A program made the translations under genes and the position numbers. The notes under the pieces are model-generated. The model did no database searches, was not told the DNA's origin, and saw only the letters and a list, made by a program, of their open reading frames with translations. Shown here in pieces: positions 24,898 through 33,740 of a stretch of DNA of 64,000 nucleotides (position 1 is its first letter; every line of letters starts with the position of its first letter). Source of the stretch: Burkholderiaceae bacterium 16 (lineage in GTDB: Bacteria > Pseudomonadota > Gammaproteobacteria > Burkholderiales > Burkholderiaceae); assembly GCA_000955785.1 (NCBI GenBank), contig JYOD01000086.1:1-64000 (forward strand), in the 5' to 3' direction.

Positions 24898-25980
24898 CTA
24901 TCTAATTAGTGCAGCAACCACTTTGAGCTGATCATCCTCGCTTAAGTACGGATGCATTGGCAGGCTTAGAACCTCTTCTGCCATAGCATCGCCCACCTTG
25001 AGTTCGACGTTGCAGTCCGCAACGGCGGGTTGCCTATTCAAAGGGATTGGGTAATGTACCGCCGTTGGAATCCCTGCAGCTTCCAACGATGCTCTGATGG
25101 CTTCGCGATTGCTGGTCCGAATCGTGTATTGGGCGAAGACGCTAGTACAGTGTGGCTCGACGTAAGGGGTATGGAACAACCCGGAACCCTGAAGCAATTC
25201 ATGATATCTGCTCGCAACCACCTGCCTTAATTCGATTTCTTCCTCCAAGATCTCAAGCTTCGGTAGAAGAATGGCTGCCTGTAGCGTGTCCAGGCGGCTA
25301 TTTACGCCGACCCGGACATGGTGATAACGTCGATCTTGTCCATGTCGTGCAATCTGACGAATAGTAGTCGCAAGTTCTTTATTATTCGTGAAGATGGCAC
25401 CGCCGTCCCCGTAACAGCCCAACGGCTTACTTGGAAAGAAACTGGCGCACGCAATCGTGCTCAGACTGCATGATTTCCTACCCTTGTATGTCGCACCAAA
25501 GCTTTGCGCAGCATCTTCGATAACGGGTATTCCTCGGCTTTTAGCGATGGCATTAATCGAATCGAAATCAGCGCACTGACCATAGAGACTAACCGGGATG
25601 ATCGCCTTGGTACGAGGCGTCAATGCCTTCTCAATTAGATTCGGATCGACGTTATAGGTACGGGGGTCAATATCGACGTACACGGGCTTGGCTCCCAAGA
25701 GCGCCACCGTCTCGGCCGTCGCAATGTAGGTAAACCCCGGCGTAATCACCTCATCGCCCGGGCCGATCCCCAGCGCCATCTGTGCGATTTGAAGTGCGTC
25801 TGTCCCGTTTGCGCAGGTAATGCAGTACTTGGTTCCCACGAAGGCAGCGAGCCTTTCCTCCAGTTCCGCAACTTCCGGGCCAAGAATGTACTGACCATGA
25901 GCGAGTACGCGCTGTATGCCCGCGTCGATCTTGTCTTTGATTCGGGCTTGCTGGGTTTTCAGGTCGATGAACTCGATCAT
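24898..25980 (-). CDS. wbpE: UDP-2-acetamido-3-keto-uronate aminotransferase (WbpE-like)
   Basis: Encodes 360 residues of the DegT/DnrJ/EryC1 PLP family. Landmarks: MIEFIDLKTQQARIKDKID, HGQYILGPEVAELE, ANGTDALQIA, DAAQSFGATYKG and the PLP lysine K185 in FFPSKPLGCYGDGGA. This is the pattern of WbpE/WlbC, which transaminates the 3-keto-uronic acid with glutamate. The ATG overlaps the wbpD stop (ATGA). Partner enzymes WbpA, WbpB and WbpD are immediately upstream. Confidence 0.9.
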   Translation of the reverse strand: MIEFIDLKTQQARIKDKIDAGIQRVLAHGQYILGPEVAELEERLAAFVGTKYCITCANGTDALQIAQMALGIGPGDEVITPGFTYIATAETVALLGAKPVYVDIDPRTYNVDPNLIEKALTPRTKAIIPVSLYGQCADFDSINAIAKSRGIPVIEDAAQSFGATYKGRKSCSLSTIACASFFPSKPLGCYGDGGAIFTNNKELATTIRQIARHGQDRRYHHVRVGVNSRLDTLQAAILLPKLEILEEEIELRQVVASRYHELLQGSGLFHTPYVEPHCTSVFAQYTIRTSNREAIRASLEAAGIPTAVHYPIPLNRQPAVADCNVELKVGDAMAEEVLSLPMHPYLSEDDQLKVVAALIR

Positions 25981-26564
25981 TTACTATCCGCCACTTTCGT
26001 TACACTCCCACCGTCAAGCACGTACTTCGCCCCCGAATGGTGACAAGCGGCCTGCCCCGCTCCTTGCAAGGGCAGATCCAGTTGCTCGCCAAATTCACTC
26101 ATCCAGCCAACTTGACGAGCCGGCACGCCCACCATCAAAGCATATGCAGGCACGTCCCGATTGATCACCGCGCCGGCTCCCACGAAGGCGAACTCGCCCA
26201 CTGTCACGCCACATACGATCGTGCAGTTCGCACCTAGGGTGGCGCCGCGTTTCACAAGCGTATTTCGATACTCGTTCTTGCGCTCAATGAGCGAGCGGGG
26301 ATTGTAGACATTGGTGAACACCATGCTCGGCCCGCAGAACACCCCATCCTCCAGGGTGACGTTGTCATAGACCGATACGTTGTTCTGGATTTTCACGTGA
26401 TCGCCTATAACGACACGGTTGCCCACAAACACGTTCTGTCCTAGCGAACACCCGCTTCCAATACGCGCTCCGCCGCATACATGGACGAAGTGCCAGATGC
26501 GCGAGCCCTCACCGATTTGGGCGCCTTCGTCCACGATGGCCGAGGGGTGGACCTGATAGTTCAT
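25977..26564 (-). CDS. wbpD: UDP-3-amino-uronate N-acetyltransferase (WbpD/WlbB-like)
   Basis: Encodes 195 residues from ATG 26564, with GAGGTGAAT directly upstream; the longer open frame upstream is not conserved-looking. It is a left-handed beta-helix acetyltransferase (VHPSAIVDEGAQIGEGSRIWHFVHV, NVSVYDNVTLEDGVFCGPSMVFTNVYNPR). These segments match WbpD/WlbB, which acetylates the 3-amino group to give UDP-GlcNAc(3NAc)A. The start lies 9 bases inside the 3' end of wbpB. Confidence 0.9.
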   Translation of the reverse strand: MNYQVHPSAIVDEGAQIGEGSRIWHFVHVCGGARIGSGCSLGQNVFVGNRVVIGDHVKIQNNVSVYDNVTLEDGVFCGPSMVFTNVYNPRSLIERKNEYRNTLVKRGATLGANCTIVCGVTVGEFAFVGAGAVINRDVPAYALMVGVPARQVGWMSEFGEQLDLPLQGAGQAACHHSGAKYVLDGGSVTKVADSK

Positions 26565-26571
26565 ATTCACC

Positions 26572-27522
26572 TCAGCGGACGAGTCGAGCCAGGAAGGGAT
26601 GCCCCTCTTCGTTCTGTGGGGGCACAGCCTTTGCGGAGCGAATCGTACTGACAGTCTCCACACAATGGCGCGCGTCCTCCAAGCCATAGCCGCGGCTAGC
26701 CAGAATCTCCTGATAGCTCACCGTGTGCAGGTCTGTGAAGCCGTCTGAGAACTCAATCTCTTCGCCGTCAACAGTGATGGATCGGTATGTGGACTTCTTC
26801 CCCTTTACTATCTCGGGCAGATCATTGGCGTCAATGGACAAGAACCAGCGTACTCGTGCGTGCTCATACTCAAGGTAGCCCGCTGCCTTGCTCTCACCGC
26901 TGTAGTGCACCACGTTGCGTTGCAGCTTGCCGAAGATGAAATGCAGCATGTCGTAGAAGTGGACACCGATATTCGTGGCCACCCCAAAGGACTTCCTTGG
27001 ATCTCCCTTCCAACTCTCCATGTACCACTTGCCGCGAGAGGTGATGTAGGTGAGTTCCACATCGTGCTTGCGCAGCGCACCCTCTGCGGCGACTTTTTCC
27101 TTCAAATTCAGAATTGCTTGGTGGTGACGCAACTGCAATATATTGAAGACGCGCTTACCTGTTTCGCGTTCCACCAGGGCCAGTTCCTCCAGCAGTTCCG
27201 CCGTAGGGACCAGAGGCTTCTCGCAAATGACGTCGCAACCCAGGCGCAGGCCAGCCGAGATATGCGGTTGATGCAGGTAATTGGGAGAGCAGATCGCTAC
27301 GTAGTTCAGTGCTGCGGCGGGCTGGCGTCTTAGGCGCCAAGCGTGGTCATAGAAGCGCTCGAACTCCGTGAAGAACTCGCTTTGAGGTGAGATGCTATCG
27401 ATAATACCCACGGAGTCGTTGATGTCATAAGCGGATACGAGTTCGTTGCCCGTGTCCTTGATGGCCCGCATATGGCGCGGAGCTATATAGCCAGCAGCAC
27501 CGATCAATGCAAATCGTTTCAA
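26572..27522 (-). CDS. wbpB: UDP-GlcNAcA 3-dehydrogenase (WbpB/WlbA-like)
   Basis: Encodes 316 residues of the Gfo/Idh/MocA family. N-terminal Rossmann FALIGAAGYIAPRHMRAIKD (4-23), VAICSPNYLHQPHISAGLR and CEKPLV (the conserved EKP lysine) are seen, with LQLRHHQAI and GVHFYDMLHFIFG in the substrate domain. It oxidises C3 of UDP-GlcNAcA for WbpE. The start codon is TTG at 27522 with GGGAG seven bases upstream. Positioned 17 bases after wbpA. Confidence 0.9.
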   Translation of the reverse strand: MKRFALIGAAGYIAPRHMRAIKDTGNELVSAYDINDSVGIIDSISPQSEFFTEFERFYDHAWRLRRQPAAALNYVAICSPNYLHQPHISAGLRLGCDVICEKPLVPTAELLEELALVERETGKRVFNILQLRHHQAILNLKEKVAAEGALRKHDVELTYITSRGKWYMESWKGDPRKSFGVATNIGVHFYDMLHFIFGKLQRNVVHYSGESKAAGYLEYEHARVRWFLSIDANDLPEIVKGKKSTYRSITVDGEEIEFSDGFTDLHTVSYQEILASRGYGLEDARHCVETVSTIRSAKAVPPQNEEGHPFLARLVR

Positions 27523-27539
27523 TTTTTTTCTCCCGTCAA

Positions 27540-28856
27540 TCAGGCTTTGACGATATGGGATTCGGGGGCGCGGTACTTGCCGCGACTATCGATCAACAGT
27601 GCGGCATGCTGGCTGATCAACGAGTAGTCGAACTTGTCGTGGTCGGTTGCCAGGACGACGGCGTCGAAGCTGGCGATCGTTTCCGCGGTGAGCGGTACGC
27701 TCGACAGATTGAAGTGGTGCTCGCGCATCTTCGGGAAGACAGGAACATGCGGATCGCTGTACGCAATCAGTCCGCCCTTGGCCTCGATGAGTTCCATAAT
27801 CTCCACCGACGGGGACTCGCGCATGTCGTCCACATTCTTTTTGTAGGCAATGCCAAGTACCAGGACCTTGCACCCCTTCAGCGCTTTGCCGTTGAGATTC
27901 AGACCGTCAATCAGTTTCCCGACAACATATTCCGGCATGGCCTTATTGACTTCCCCCGACAATTCGATGAACCGGGTATGCAAGCCATACTCGCGGGCTT
28001 TCCATGTCAGATAGAAGGGATCAATTGGAATGCAGTGTCCGCCAAGCCCGGGACCCGGGTAGTAGGCCGTAAATCCGAATGGCTTGGTTGCTGCCGCGTC
28101 CACGACTTCAAAGATATCGATGCCCATGCGGTCAGCGACGACTTTCATTTCGTTAACGAGGCCAATATTGACCGCGCGATGGATGTTCTCGAGCAGCTTC
28201 GTCATCTCCGCTGCTTTGGTGGAGCTTACCGGCACCACTTTGTCGATTGCCGGTGCGTACAACGCAAGGCCGACTTCAAGACAAACCTCGGTATGACCAC
28301 CAACAACCTTCGGGATGGTTCGCGTTTCAAAATTGGCATTGCCCGGATCTTCGCGCTCTGGCGAATAAACCAGGAAGATGCTGGTTCCGACTTCCAAGCC
28401 CCCCTCCTGCACGCGCGGCAACAATTCCTCCTCCGTGGTGCCTGGATAAGTGGTGCTCTCCAGTGAAACCACCTGTCCTTCGCGCAAGTAAGGCTTGATA
28501 GCGTCGGTCGTATCCACCACGAAGCTCATATCCGGTTCACGATATTTGTTTAGCGGGGTCGGAACGCAGAGTATCAACGCATCACATTCGCGCGCGCGCT
28601 CGAAGTCCGTTGTCGCTTCGAATCCGCTCTCCCGGGCTCTTGCGATGCTGACAGCAGGGATGTGTTCAATATAGCTATGGCCAGCATTGAGTTTTTCGAC
28701 TTTGTCATGGTCGATATCGATACCAAGTACGCGGAATCCAATCGCGTTGTACCGTAACATCAGTGGCAATCCGACATAGCCAAGTCCCACGATACCAATG
28801 ATGGATTCCTTACGCTTCAGTCGTTCGATAAGGCTAGCTGCAATGAGATTCGACAT
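27540..28856 (-). CDS. wbpA: UDP-GlcNAc 6-dehydrogenase (WbpA-like)
   Basis: Encodes 438 residues of the UDP-glucose/GlcNAc dehydrogenase family. NAD-binding GLGYVGLP (24-31), the catalytic Cys near 275 in GPGLGGHCIPIDPFY, and the C-terminal UDP-binding domain (VLVLGIAYKKNVDDMRESPS) are present. It oxidises UDP-GlcNAc to UDP-GlcNAcA, first step of the wbpABDE branch. It is the first gene after the 381-base gap that follows wzc and may have its own promoter. Confidence 0.9.
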   Translation of the reverse strand: MSNLIAASLIERLKRKESIIGIVGLGYVGLPLMLRYNAIGFRVLGIDIDHDKVEKLNAGHSYIEHIPAVSIARARESGFEATTDFERARECDALILCVPTPLNKYREPDMSFVVDTTDAIKPYLREGQVVSLESTTYPGTTEEELLPRVQEGGLEVGTSIFLVYSPEREDPGNANFETRTIPKVVGGHTEVCLEVGLALYAPAIDKVVPVSSTKAAEMTKLLENIHRAVNIGLVNEMKVVADRMGIDIFEVVDAAATKPFGFTAYYPGPGLGGHCIPIDPFYLTWKAREYGLHTRFIELSGEVNKAMPEYVVGKLIDGLNLNGKALKGCKVLVLGIAYKKNVDDMRESPSVEIMELIEAKGGLIAYSDPHVPVFPKMREHHFNLSSVPLTAETIASFDAVVLATDHDKFDYSLISQHAALLIDSRGKYRAPESHIVKA

Positions 28857-29237
28857 GGTTTTATAGACACCTGATAGTTCTTTGATTTACTGGATCTGAG
28901 GCCCTTGGCAAAGCCAAGGTCAAGGTGTGATTTGGAGCGTTCGAAAGCACCTCTTCTTCCCAAGCGTAACTAGTCAATATCTAATATGCCCATCATTTTT
29001 AAATACAAAGATTCTATTAGTGACGTTACCAAATTGATTCTTCATATACCCTTAGAATTGATGCGCCCCGCACTGACCTGAGTTCCCTTCGCAATCGCAA
29101 TCGATTTATCCGAGGAGGAGCAGTTTCCCTGCAATGGCACCGCTCTGGTGGCGGAGTACTTCGGTTTTTTAACCTACCCTCGCGAGCCGTACGCCAGGAG
29201 GGCGGCGTCGCTTCGGGTCGCGCCTACTCCGGTGAAT
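28857..29237. other. AT-rich gap between wzc and wbpA
   Basis: 381 bases without a gene. It contains a CCTTGGC-AAA-GCCAAGG hairpin (28903-28919) in the probable wbpA leader and AT-rich minus-strand sequence around 28970-29015 with promoter-like TTGTAT and TAGATA hexamers at non-ideal spacing. An internal promoter for the sugar-synthesis half of the locus is plausible but not proven. Confidence 0.4.
28903..28919 (-). repeat. Hairpin in wbpA leader
   Basis: Perfect 7-bp arms CCTTGGC/GCCAAGG with a three-base AAA spacer, about 47 bases upstream of the wbpA ATG. Could be an operator or an mRNA hairpin; no T-run follows. Confidence 0.4.
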
Positions 29238-31481
29238 CTAGCCCTGCACCTTGCCCTGTTCACTCGCGTATCCGTAGTACGCATACCGATAACGCCCATA
29301 CTTAGAACCGTACCCATAGCGGTAGGCGCTGGCATCCAACCCATTGAAAACCACACCATTCACATCCGCATTGGATTGACGCAGTTGCTTGGTCGATTCA
29401 GTAACTTCGCCAATGGTTGTTTTTTCGAAGCGGGTGACGAGGAATACCGTGCCGCATCGGGCCGCCAGGATTGCCGTATCTGACACAGCGAGTACTGGCG
29501 GGGTATCGATCAACACCAGGTCGTAGCCTTTACTCATCTCCTGCAACAACGTCACCATGCGTTCGTTGAGCAGCAGCTCCGCAGGATTGGGTGGCAAGAC
29601 ACCAGTGCTGAGGAAATCCAGGTTCTCAAAGACGTTGCGGTGTACGGCTTCGTCGAAGCCGACTTTTCCCACAAGCACCTCGGAGAGGCCACGTTGCCGC
29701 TCTTGCCCGAAGTACTGATTGAGATAGCCTTTCCGCATATCCGCATCGACAAGTAGCACGCGCTTTCCGCCGGAAGCCATCACCAGTGCCAGGTTTGCAG
29801 AGATGAAGGACTTCCCAACTCCCGGTGTAGGTCCGGTCAGCAGCACGCGATTGTTGTCCGCATCCAGCATGGCAAACTGCAACGCGGTACGCAGGCTGCG
29901 CAGGCTTTCAATGGATGGGTCATTGGGATAACGATCCGCCAGCAGGAACTTACCGCGTTTACGAAGACGGATCTCTTCACTGAGTATCGCTTGCTGCTGC
30001 GCCAACGGTACTGTCGCGTAGACGTTTAGGCCGCTATGTTGCTCGATATCCTGTGAGTCGGTGATACCGCCATAGAGTGCGTTACGCACGAAAGCAGCAA
30101 CTACGCCCAGCAGCAGGCCAACAATGCCGGCGAGAGCGATGGTAAGGCTCTTCTTGGGCTTGATGGGTTCTTCCGGAACGGGCGCATTGTCCAGCAGCCG
30201 TACATTGCCGACCTTGCCGGCCTTGACCAGCTTGAGTTGCTGCATATTGTTGAGCAGCCCCACATAAAGGTCGTTGTTGACCTGTACATCGCGCATGAGG
30301 CGCAGAGTGTCCTGCTCCACGTTAGGGAACGTCTTCATACGAGCCGCCATGCCACCCACTATTGCGCTTAAGGTGGCAATCTGCTGATCCAGTGCCTGAA
30401 TGCTCGGATGGGTCGCGGTAAACCGCGTCAGCAGTTCAGTACGTTTCTGCTTCAACTCAAGCAGGCTCGTTTCGGCGGTCACGCTCTCCTGCAGGAATGC
30501 CTTTCCTTCTTCGCTCAGGTTGAACGTATTGCGCTTGTTGCGCATCTCGTTGTACCTGACTTCAGCGCGCTCAAGCTCAGTCTTGAGCTGAGGGAGCAAG
30601 TCGCCGAGAAAGACCAGGGACTTCTCTGCCTCGGCGGCTTTGCGCTTGATGTTCTGAGCGACATATTCGTCGCCGATATCATTAAGGATGCTGGCGGTCA
30701 GCTTCGGGTCGGTTCCATCCAACGAGGCGCCGATGATGCCACTCTGCTTGCCTTTCTCGGCAATCTTGAGTTGATCCTGGAGCTTCTCCAGCGTTTGCAG
30801 TCGCGACGCGCGTACCAGATTGAAGATGATGCCGGGCTTGGCCTTGAGGTCGGTCACCAGGAGGGAGAAACGTCCTGCATTCTGTTCCGCCTGCAGCAAC
30901 TCACCTACTCGGCCCTCCAACGGCTGGTCCAGGCTGTCTTGCTCGAGCCGGTAGCGGCCCTCGCCCAGCGCCACCAGGTTGAACTTCTCCCCTTCCAGGG
31001 ATTCCGGCACATCGAAGCGATCGACGCTAATCGACTCTTTTGCCCACGCATAACCGCCAAAGCCCAGTAAACCCGGTTCGGATAGTCCTTTCGCGCGGCT
31101 GGCAATCCACGCCCCGACAAATGGCAGGTATTTCGGCTTGGCGTAAATGTACAGATGCAGGTTGTCGACCGCCTTGCCCACCACCATGCGCGAACGAAGA
31201 ATCTCGATCTCGGCGGTCGCTTCAGCCTTTACGTCGAACAGGCTGGACACATCCCCCAGCAGGCTCTTCGCACTATTAGGGTTGTCTTCCACCTGCACCA
31301 AAATGTCTGCCTGGTACACCGGCCGGGCCAGGAAAGCATAAGCAACGCCAAGTGCCAGGACTACGGCGGCGATCGTCGCAATCAGCACGCGGCTGGCGAG
31401 CAATACATCCAGATACCGTACGAGATCAATCTCGTCGTCCGGCGGACCAGCAACAGCAACAGGAGGAGGATTCTGGTTCAT
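29238..31481 (-). CDS. wzc: Wzc-type polysaccharide co-polymerase / tyrosine autokinase
   Basis: Encodes 747 residues. Two membrane helices (about 31-50 and 440-460) enclose a periplasmic Wzz domain with coiled-coil (about 260-390). The cytoplasmic BY-kinase has Walker A GPTPGVGKS near 548, Walker A' VLLVDADMR near 575 and Walker B DLVLIDTPP near 650, and ends in a Tyr cluster (YRYGYGSKYGRYRYAYYGY). Autophosphorylation of the cluster, reversed by Wzb, sets chain length and export through Wza. Downstream of wzb by 20 bases. Confidence 0.92.
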   Translation of the reverse strand: MNQNPPPVAVAGPPDDEIDLVRYLDVLLASRVLIATIAAVVLALGVAYAFLARPVYQADILVQVEDNPNSAKSLLGDVSSLFDVKAEATAEIEILRSRMVVGKAVDNLHLYIYAKPKYLPFVGAWIASRAKGLSEPGLLGFGGYAWAKESISVDRFDVPESLEGEKFNLVALGEGRYRLEQDSLDQPLEGRVGELLQAEQNAGRFSLLVTDLKAKPGIIFNLVRASRLQTLEKLQDQLKIAEKGKQSGIIGASLDGTDPKLTASILNDIGDEYVAQNIKRKAAEAEKSLVFLGDLLPQLKTELERAEVRYNEMRNKRNTFNLSEEGKAFLQESVTAETSLLELKQKRTELLTRFTATHPSIQALDQQIATLSAIVGGMAARMKTFPNVEQDTLRLMRDVQVNNDLYVGLLNNMQQLKLVKAGKVGNVRLLDNAPVPEEPIKPKKSLTIALAGIVGLLLGVVAAFVRNALYGGITDSQDIEQHSGLNVYATVPLAQQQAILSEEIRLRKRGKFLLADRYPNDPSIESLRSLRTALQFAMLDADNNRVLLTGPTPGVGKSFISANLALVMASGGKRVLLVDADMRKGYLNQYFGQERQRGLSEVLVGKVGFDEAVHRNVFENLDFLSTGVLPPNPAELLLNERMVTLLQEMSKGYDLVLIDTPPVLAVSDTAILAARCGTVFLVTRFEKTTIGEVTESTKQLRQSNADVNGVVFNGLDASAYRYGYGSKYGRYRYAYYGYASEQGKVQG

Positions 31482-31501
31482 TGGCTCTACTACGAATACT
31501 G

Positions 31502-31939
31502 TTAACGGAGGGCCTGGATGCGCGGCACCCAGGCTTCCACGCCGCGCTGGATCAACTGCAGCGCGTTTTCAAAGGCGGGGAGCGCCTCGCGATATGGGTC
31601 CGGCACATCGAACCTGGCGAGTTCGCCAAGCCGGAATACCCGCCCCGTCGTTGCCGGATACTGCCGCTGGATCTCCTGCTTTTGCGAGTTGTCCATCACC
31701 AGGATCAAATCGGCTTGCGTGGCAATTGCGCGATTGAGCTGGCGCGCATGGTGGCCAGTGATGTCCAGGCCCTGGCCGCTCATCAATGCAACCGCATGCG
31801 GATCGGCGGGTTGGCCGACCAGCGCGCCCAGCCCGGCCGACACGACATTCGCCTCGGGCAGCGCTTGCTTAAGCAGCGCTTCCGCCATCGGACTGCGGCA
31901 GATATTGCCTATGCACACTACGAGCACGGTCTTGATCAT
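31502..31939 (-). CDS. wzb: Low-molecular-weight protein tyrosine phosphatase Wzb
   Basis: Encodes 145 residues, full family length. The P-loop C9-IGNIC-R15-S (CX5R) and the general-acid Asp D114 in DVPDPYRE are present. It dephosphorylates the Wzc tyrosine cluster. Its ATG overlaps the wza stop by 4 bases, and wzc follows closely: the standard wza-wzb-wzc module. Confidence 0.93.
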   Translation of the reverse strand: MIKTVLVVCIGNICRSPMAEALLKQALPEANVVSAGLGALVGQPADPHAVALMSGQGLDITGHHARQLNRAIATQADLILVMDNSQKQEIQRQYPATTGRVFRLGELARFDVPDPYREALPAFENALQLIQRGVEAWVPRIQALR

Positions 31940-33075
31940 TTGACGGTGTTCGCGGTGGCGTTAAAGAAGCTGGCACTCGGGAGCAACTGGTTGATCACGC
32001 GGCTCCAGCGGACGACACCGGCTGCGTCGACATACACGACGTCCTTGGGTTTCAGTTCGAACGATTCCGCCAGCGCCAGTGACACGGGCGACTTTCCGTC
32101 AAGGTGGAAGACTTCAGCTTCGCCATCCACGTTCTTGCGAATCACGTAGAGTTCTTTCGCATCGGCGGAAACGGGATTGACGCCGCCGGCTTCGCCAATC
32201 GCTTCATTCAGCGTGAGGCGGCCATTGCGCGGCAGAATCGTGGATGGCCGCACCACTTCGCCGGTGACAAACACCTTGCTGTCTTCACGCTGTTCCACAC
32301 GCACGATATCGCCGTTGCGCAGCATGACGCGGGCCGGGTCGATGCCTTGTTGCAGTAGCGCGGGCAGGTTGACAAAGTAGTTCTTGCCGCCACGGGCAAT
32401 GCGAATGCGGCTGTTGTCACCAGTGGTCACATTGACGCCACCGGCGCGATTGAGTGCTTCAACCAGCGTCATCGGCACGTCGTCGATATTTTGCGGGCCG
32501 GGGGTCTTCACTTCGCCATCCAGGTACACGCGCTTGCTGCGGAAGGCGAGCACGCGCACGGTGACCTGGGGCATGTTGACGACGCCCTTTAATTGCTTGC
32601 TGAGCTCGCCGCGAATCTGGTCCGGCGTTCTGCCGAGAACGGTGAGCACGCCTGCGTACGGAAACTGGATGGTGCCGGCGGGGCTGACCACGTATCCCGG
32701 TACGTTGGCTGCGCCGCTGTAGTTGGGGATCTCGTACGCGGATCCGATGGTGTACGTCTGGGTGGGGAACACGAGCTCGGGGTGATCCCACACGACGATG
32801 GAGAGGATGTCGCCGACGCCTACCATATAGGGATCCGGCGTGCCAAACAGTTCGCTTACATCTGCGTTGGCTGGCGTGGCGGCGGCCTTCATCGCGCGCA
32901 CCAGGGCGGGGGTGATAGGGGTGACTTTGGGTACGGTATTCGGATCTTCCGGATCAAGCGGGCGCTGCGGATCGAAGCGCATCCCCGGCGCCAATGCGCA
33001 GGATGCCAGCAACGGAATCATCCCCAGCAACAGTACCGCTTTACGGTAAGACAGAAGGCTTGAAAGCTTGAACAC
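31936..33075 (-). CDS. wza: Outer-membrane polysaccharide export lipoprotein Wza
   Basis: Encodes 379 residues from GTG 33075, the normal Wza length; upstream ATGs in frame would add about 60 residues before the signal peptide. Signal VFKLSSLLSYRKAVLLLGMI ends at lipobox LLASC (C26). Poly_export domain YMVGVGDILSIVVWDHPEL, SLBB repeats (VYLDGEVKTPGPQNI, KVFVTGEVVRPSTI) and a C-terminal amphipathic helix region follow. It forms the octameric translocon partnered with Wzc. First gene of the EPS operon, behind a leader of at least 200 nt. Confidence 0.9.
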   Translation of the reverse strand: MFKLSSLLSYRKAVLLLGMIPLLASCALAPGMRFDPQRPLDPEDPNTVPKVTPITPALVRAMKAAATPANADVSELFGTPDPYMVGVGDILSIVVWDHPELVFPTQTYTIGSAYEIPNYSGAANVPGYVVSPAGTIQFPYAGVLTVLGRTPDQIRGELSKQLKGVVNMPQVTVRVLAFRSKRVYLDGEVKTPGPQNIDDVPMTLVEALNRAGGVNVTTGDNSRIRIARGGKNYFVNLPALLQQGIDPARVMLRNGDIVRVEQREDSKVFVTGEVVRPSTILPRNGRLTLNEAIGEAGGVNPVSADAKELYVIRKNVDGEAEVFHLDGKSPVSLALAESFELKPKDVVYVDAAGVVRWSRVINQLLPSASFFNATANTVK

Positions 33076-33284
33076 GTCTTGATAATTCCCTTGAAACCCG
33101 AAAGGTCCGCACTCCCGCCCGTCTCCTGGCCGGGGATTGCTGCGACGAAGCCGCTTGTCCAACATGACACACGTCGGTGCCTTTCCACTACCTGGGCTTG
33201 CCGGGCGGAGATGAACTTTGCGGCGATGGCTTTGTGATGCGTGCGCTATTTCTTTGCACTGCATCACAGCGTTGAGCCCGGCGA

Positions 33285-33314
33285 AGTGTATGGCTCATGG
33301 GGGTCGCTCTTCAA
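33285..33314 (-). promoter_or_regulatory. Candidate promoter of the wza operon
   Basis: TTGAAG (33309-33314) and TACACT (33285-33290) are 18 bases apart on the minus strand, giving a start near 33278 and a 200-nt leader before the wza GTG. It lies downstream of the terminator at 33704-33740, so this promoter would escape it. Confidence 0.4.
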
Positions 33315-33703
33315 GGCGGCGCGGGCGTTTTTGCCCTGTTTTCTATCCCCACTGAAGAGTGGACCCGACAAAGGGAGGGATGTCATCAGAAGCGGTGATG
33401 CAGAAGAATTCGGCTTGTGTTCATGGTGGGAAATTCCGTCGTTTCCTGGGGTTTTGGTTCGTTTTTTTGCTTCGGCTTTTCGTTGCATATTCGCCGCGTT
33501 GTCCGGAATCTTCTTTGCGGGCGCGAAGAGATTTCTTGCGTTGCGGCGAATTCTTCCGCCGCCCCTTTTCGTGTGTTCGGAAAGCCCGGCGATACGAATA
33601 TTCCGGTACCCCCACAAAGGAGGGAAATCGCGTAGCCGCGGGGACTGCCGTGCTGACTCAATTCCGTGCGTGAAGGCGATCACGCAAAGCGGGCAATTAC
33701 CAT

Positions 33704-33740
33704 AAAAAAAAGGGTGTAGGCGCGGGGAGTGCCTACACCC
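33704..33740 (-). terminator. Strong intrinsic terminator upstream of wza
   Basis: 10-bp perfect stem GGGTGTAGGC/GCCTACACCC (33712-33721/33731-33740) followed on the minus strand by eight T residues. It faces the EPS operon 630 bases before the wza start and would stop transcription entering from further upstream. Confidence 0.75.

Noticed and set aside
33264..33683. Minus-strand 139-codon frame in the wza leader
   Set aside because: Composition is Lys/Arg/Asn/Pro-rich from A-tract DNA, no ribosome site, and both overlapping frames are similarly open; treated as noncoding leader.
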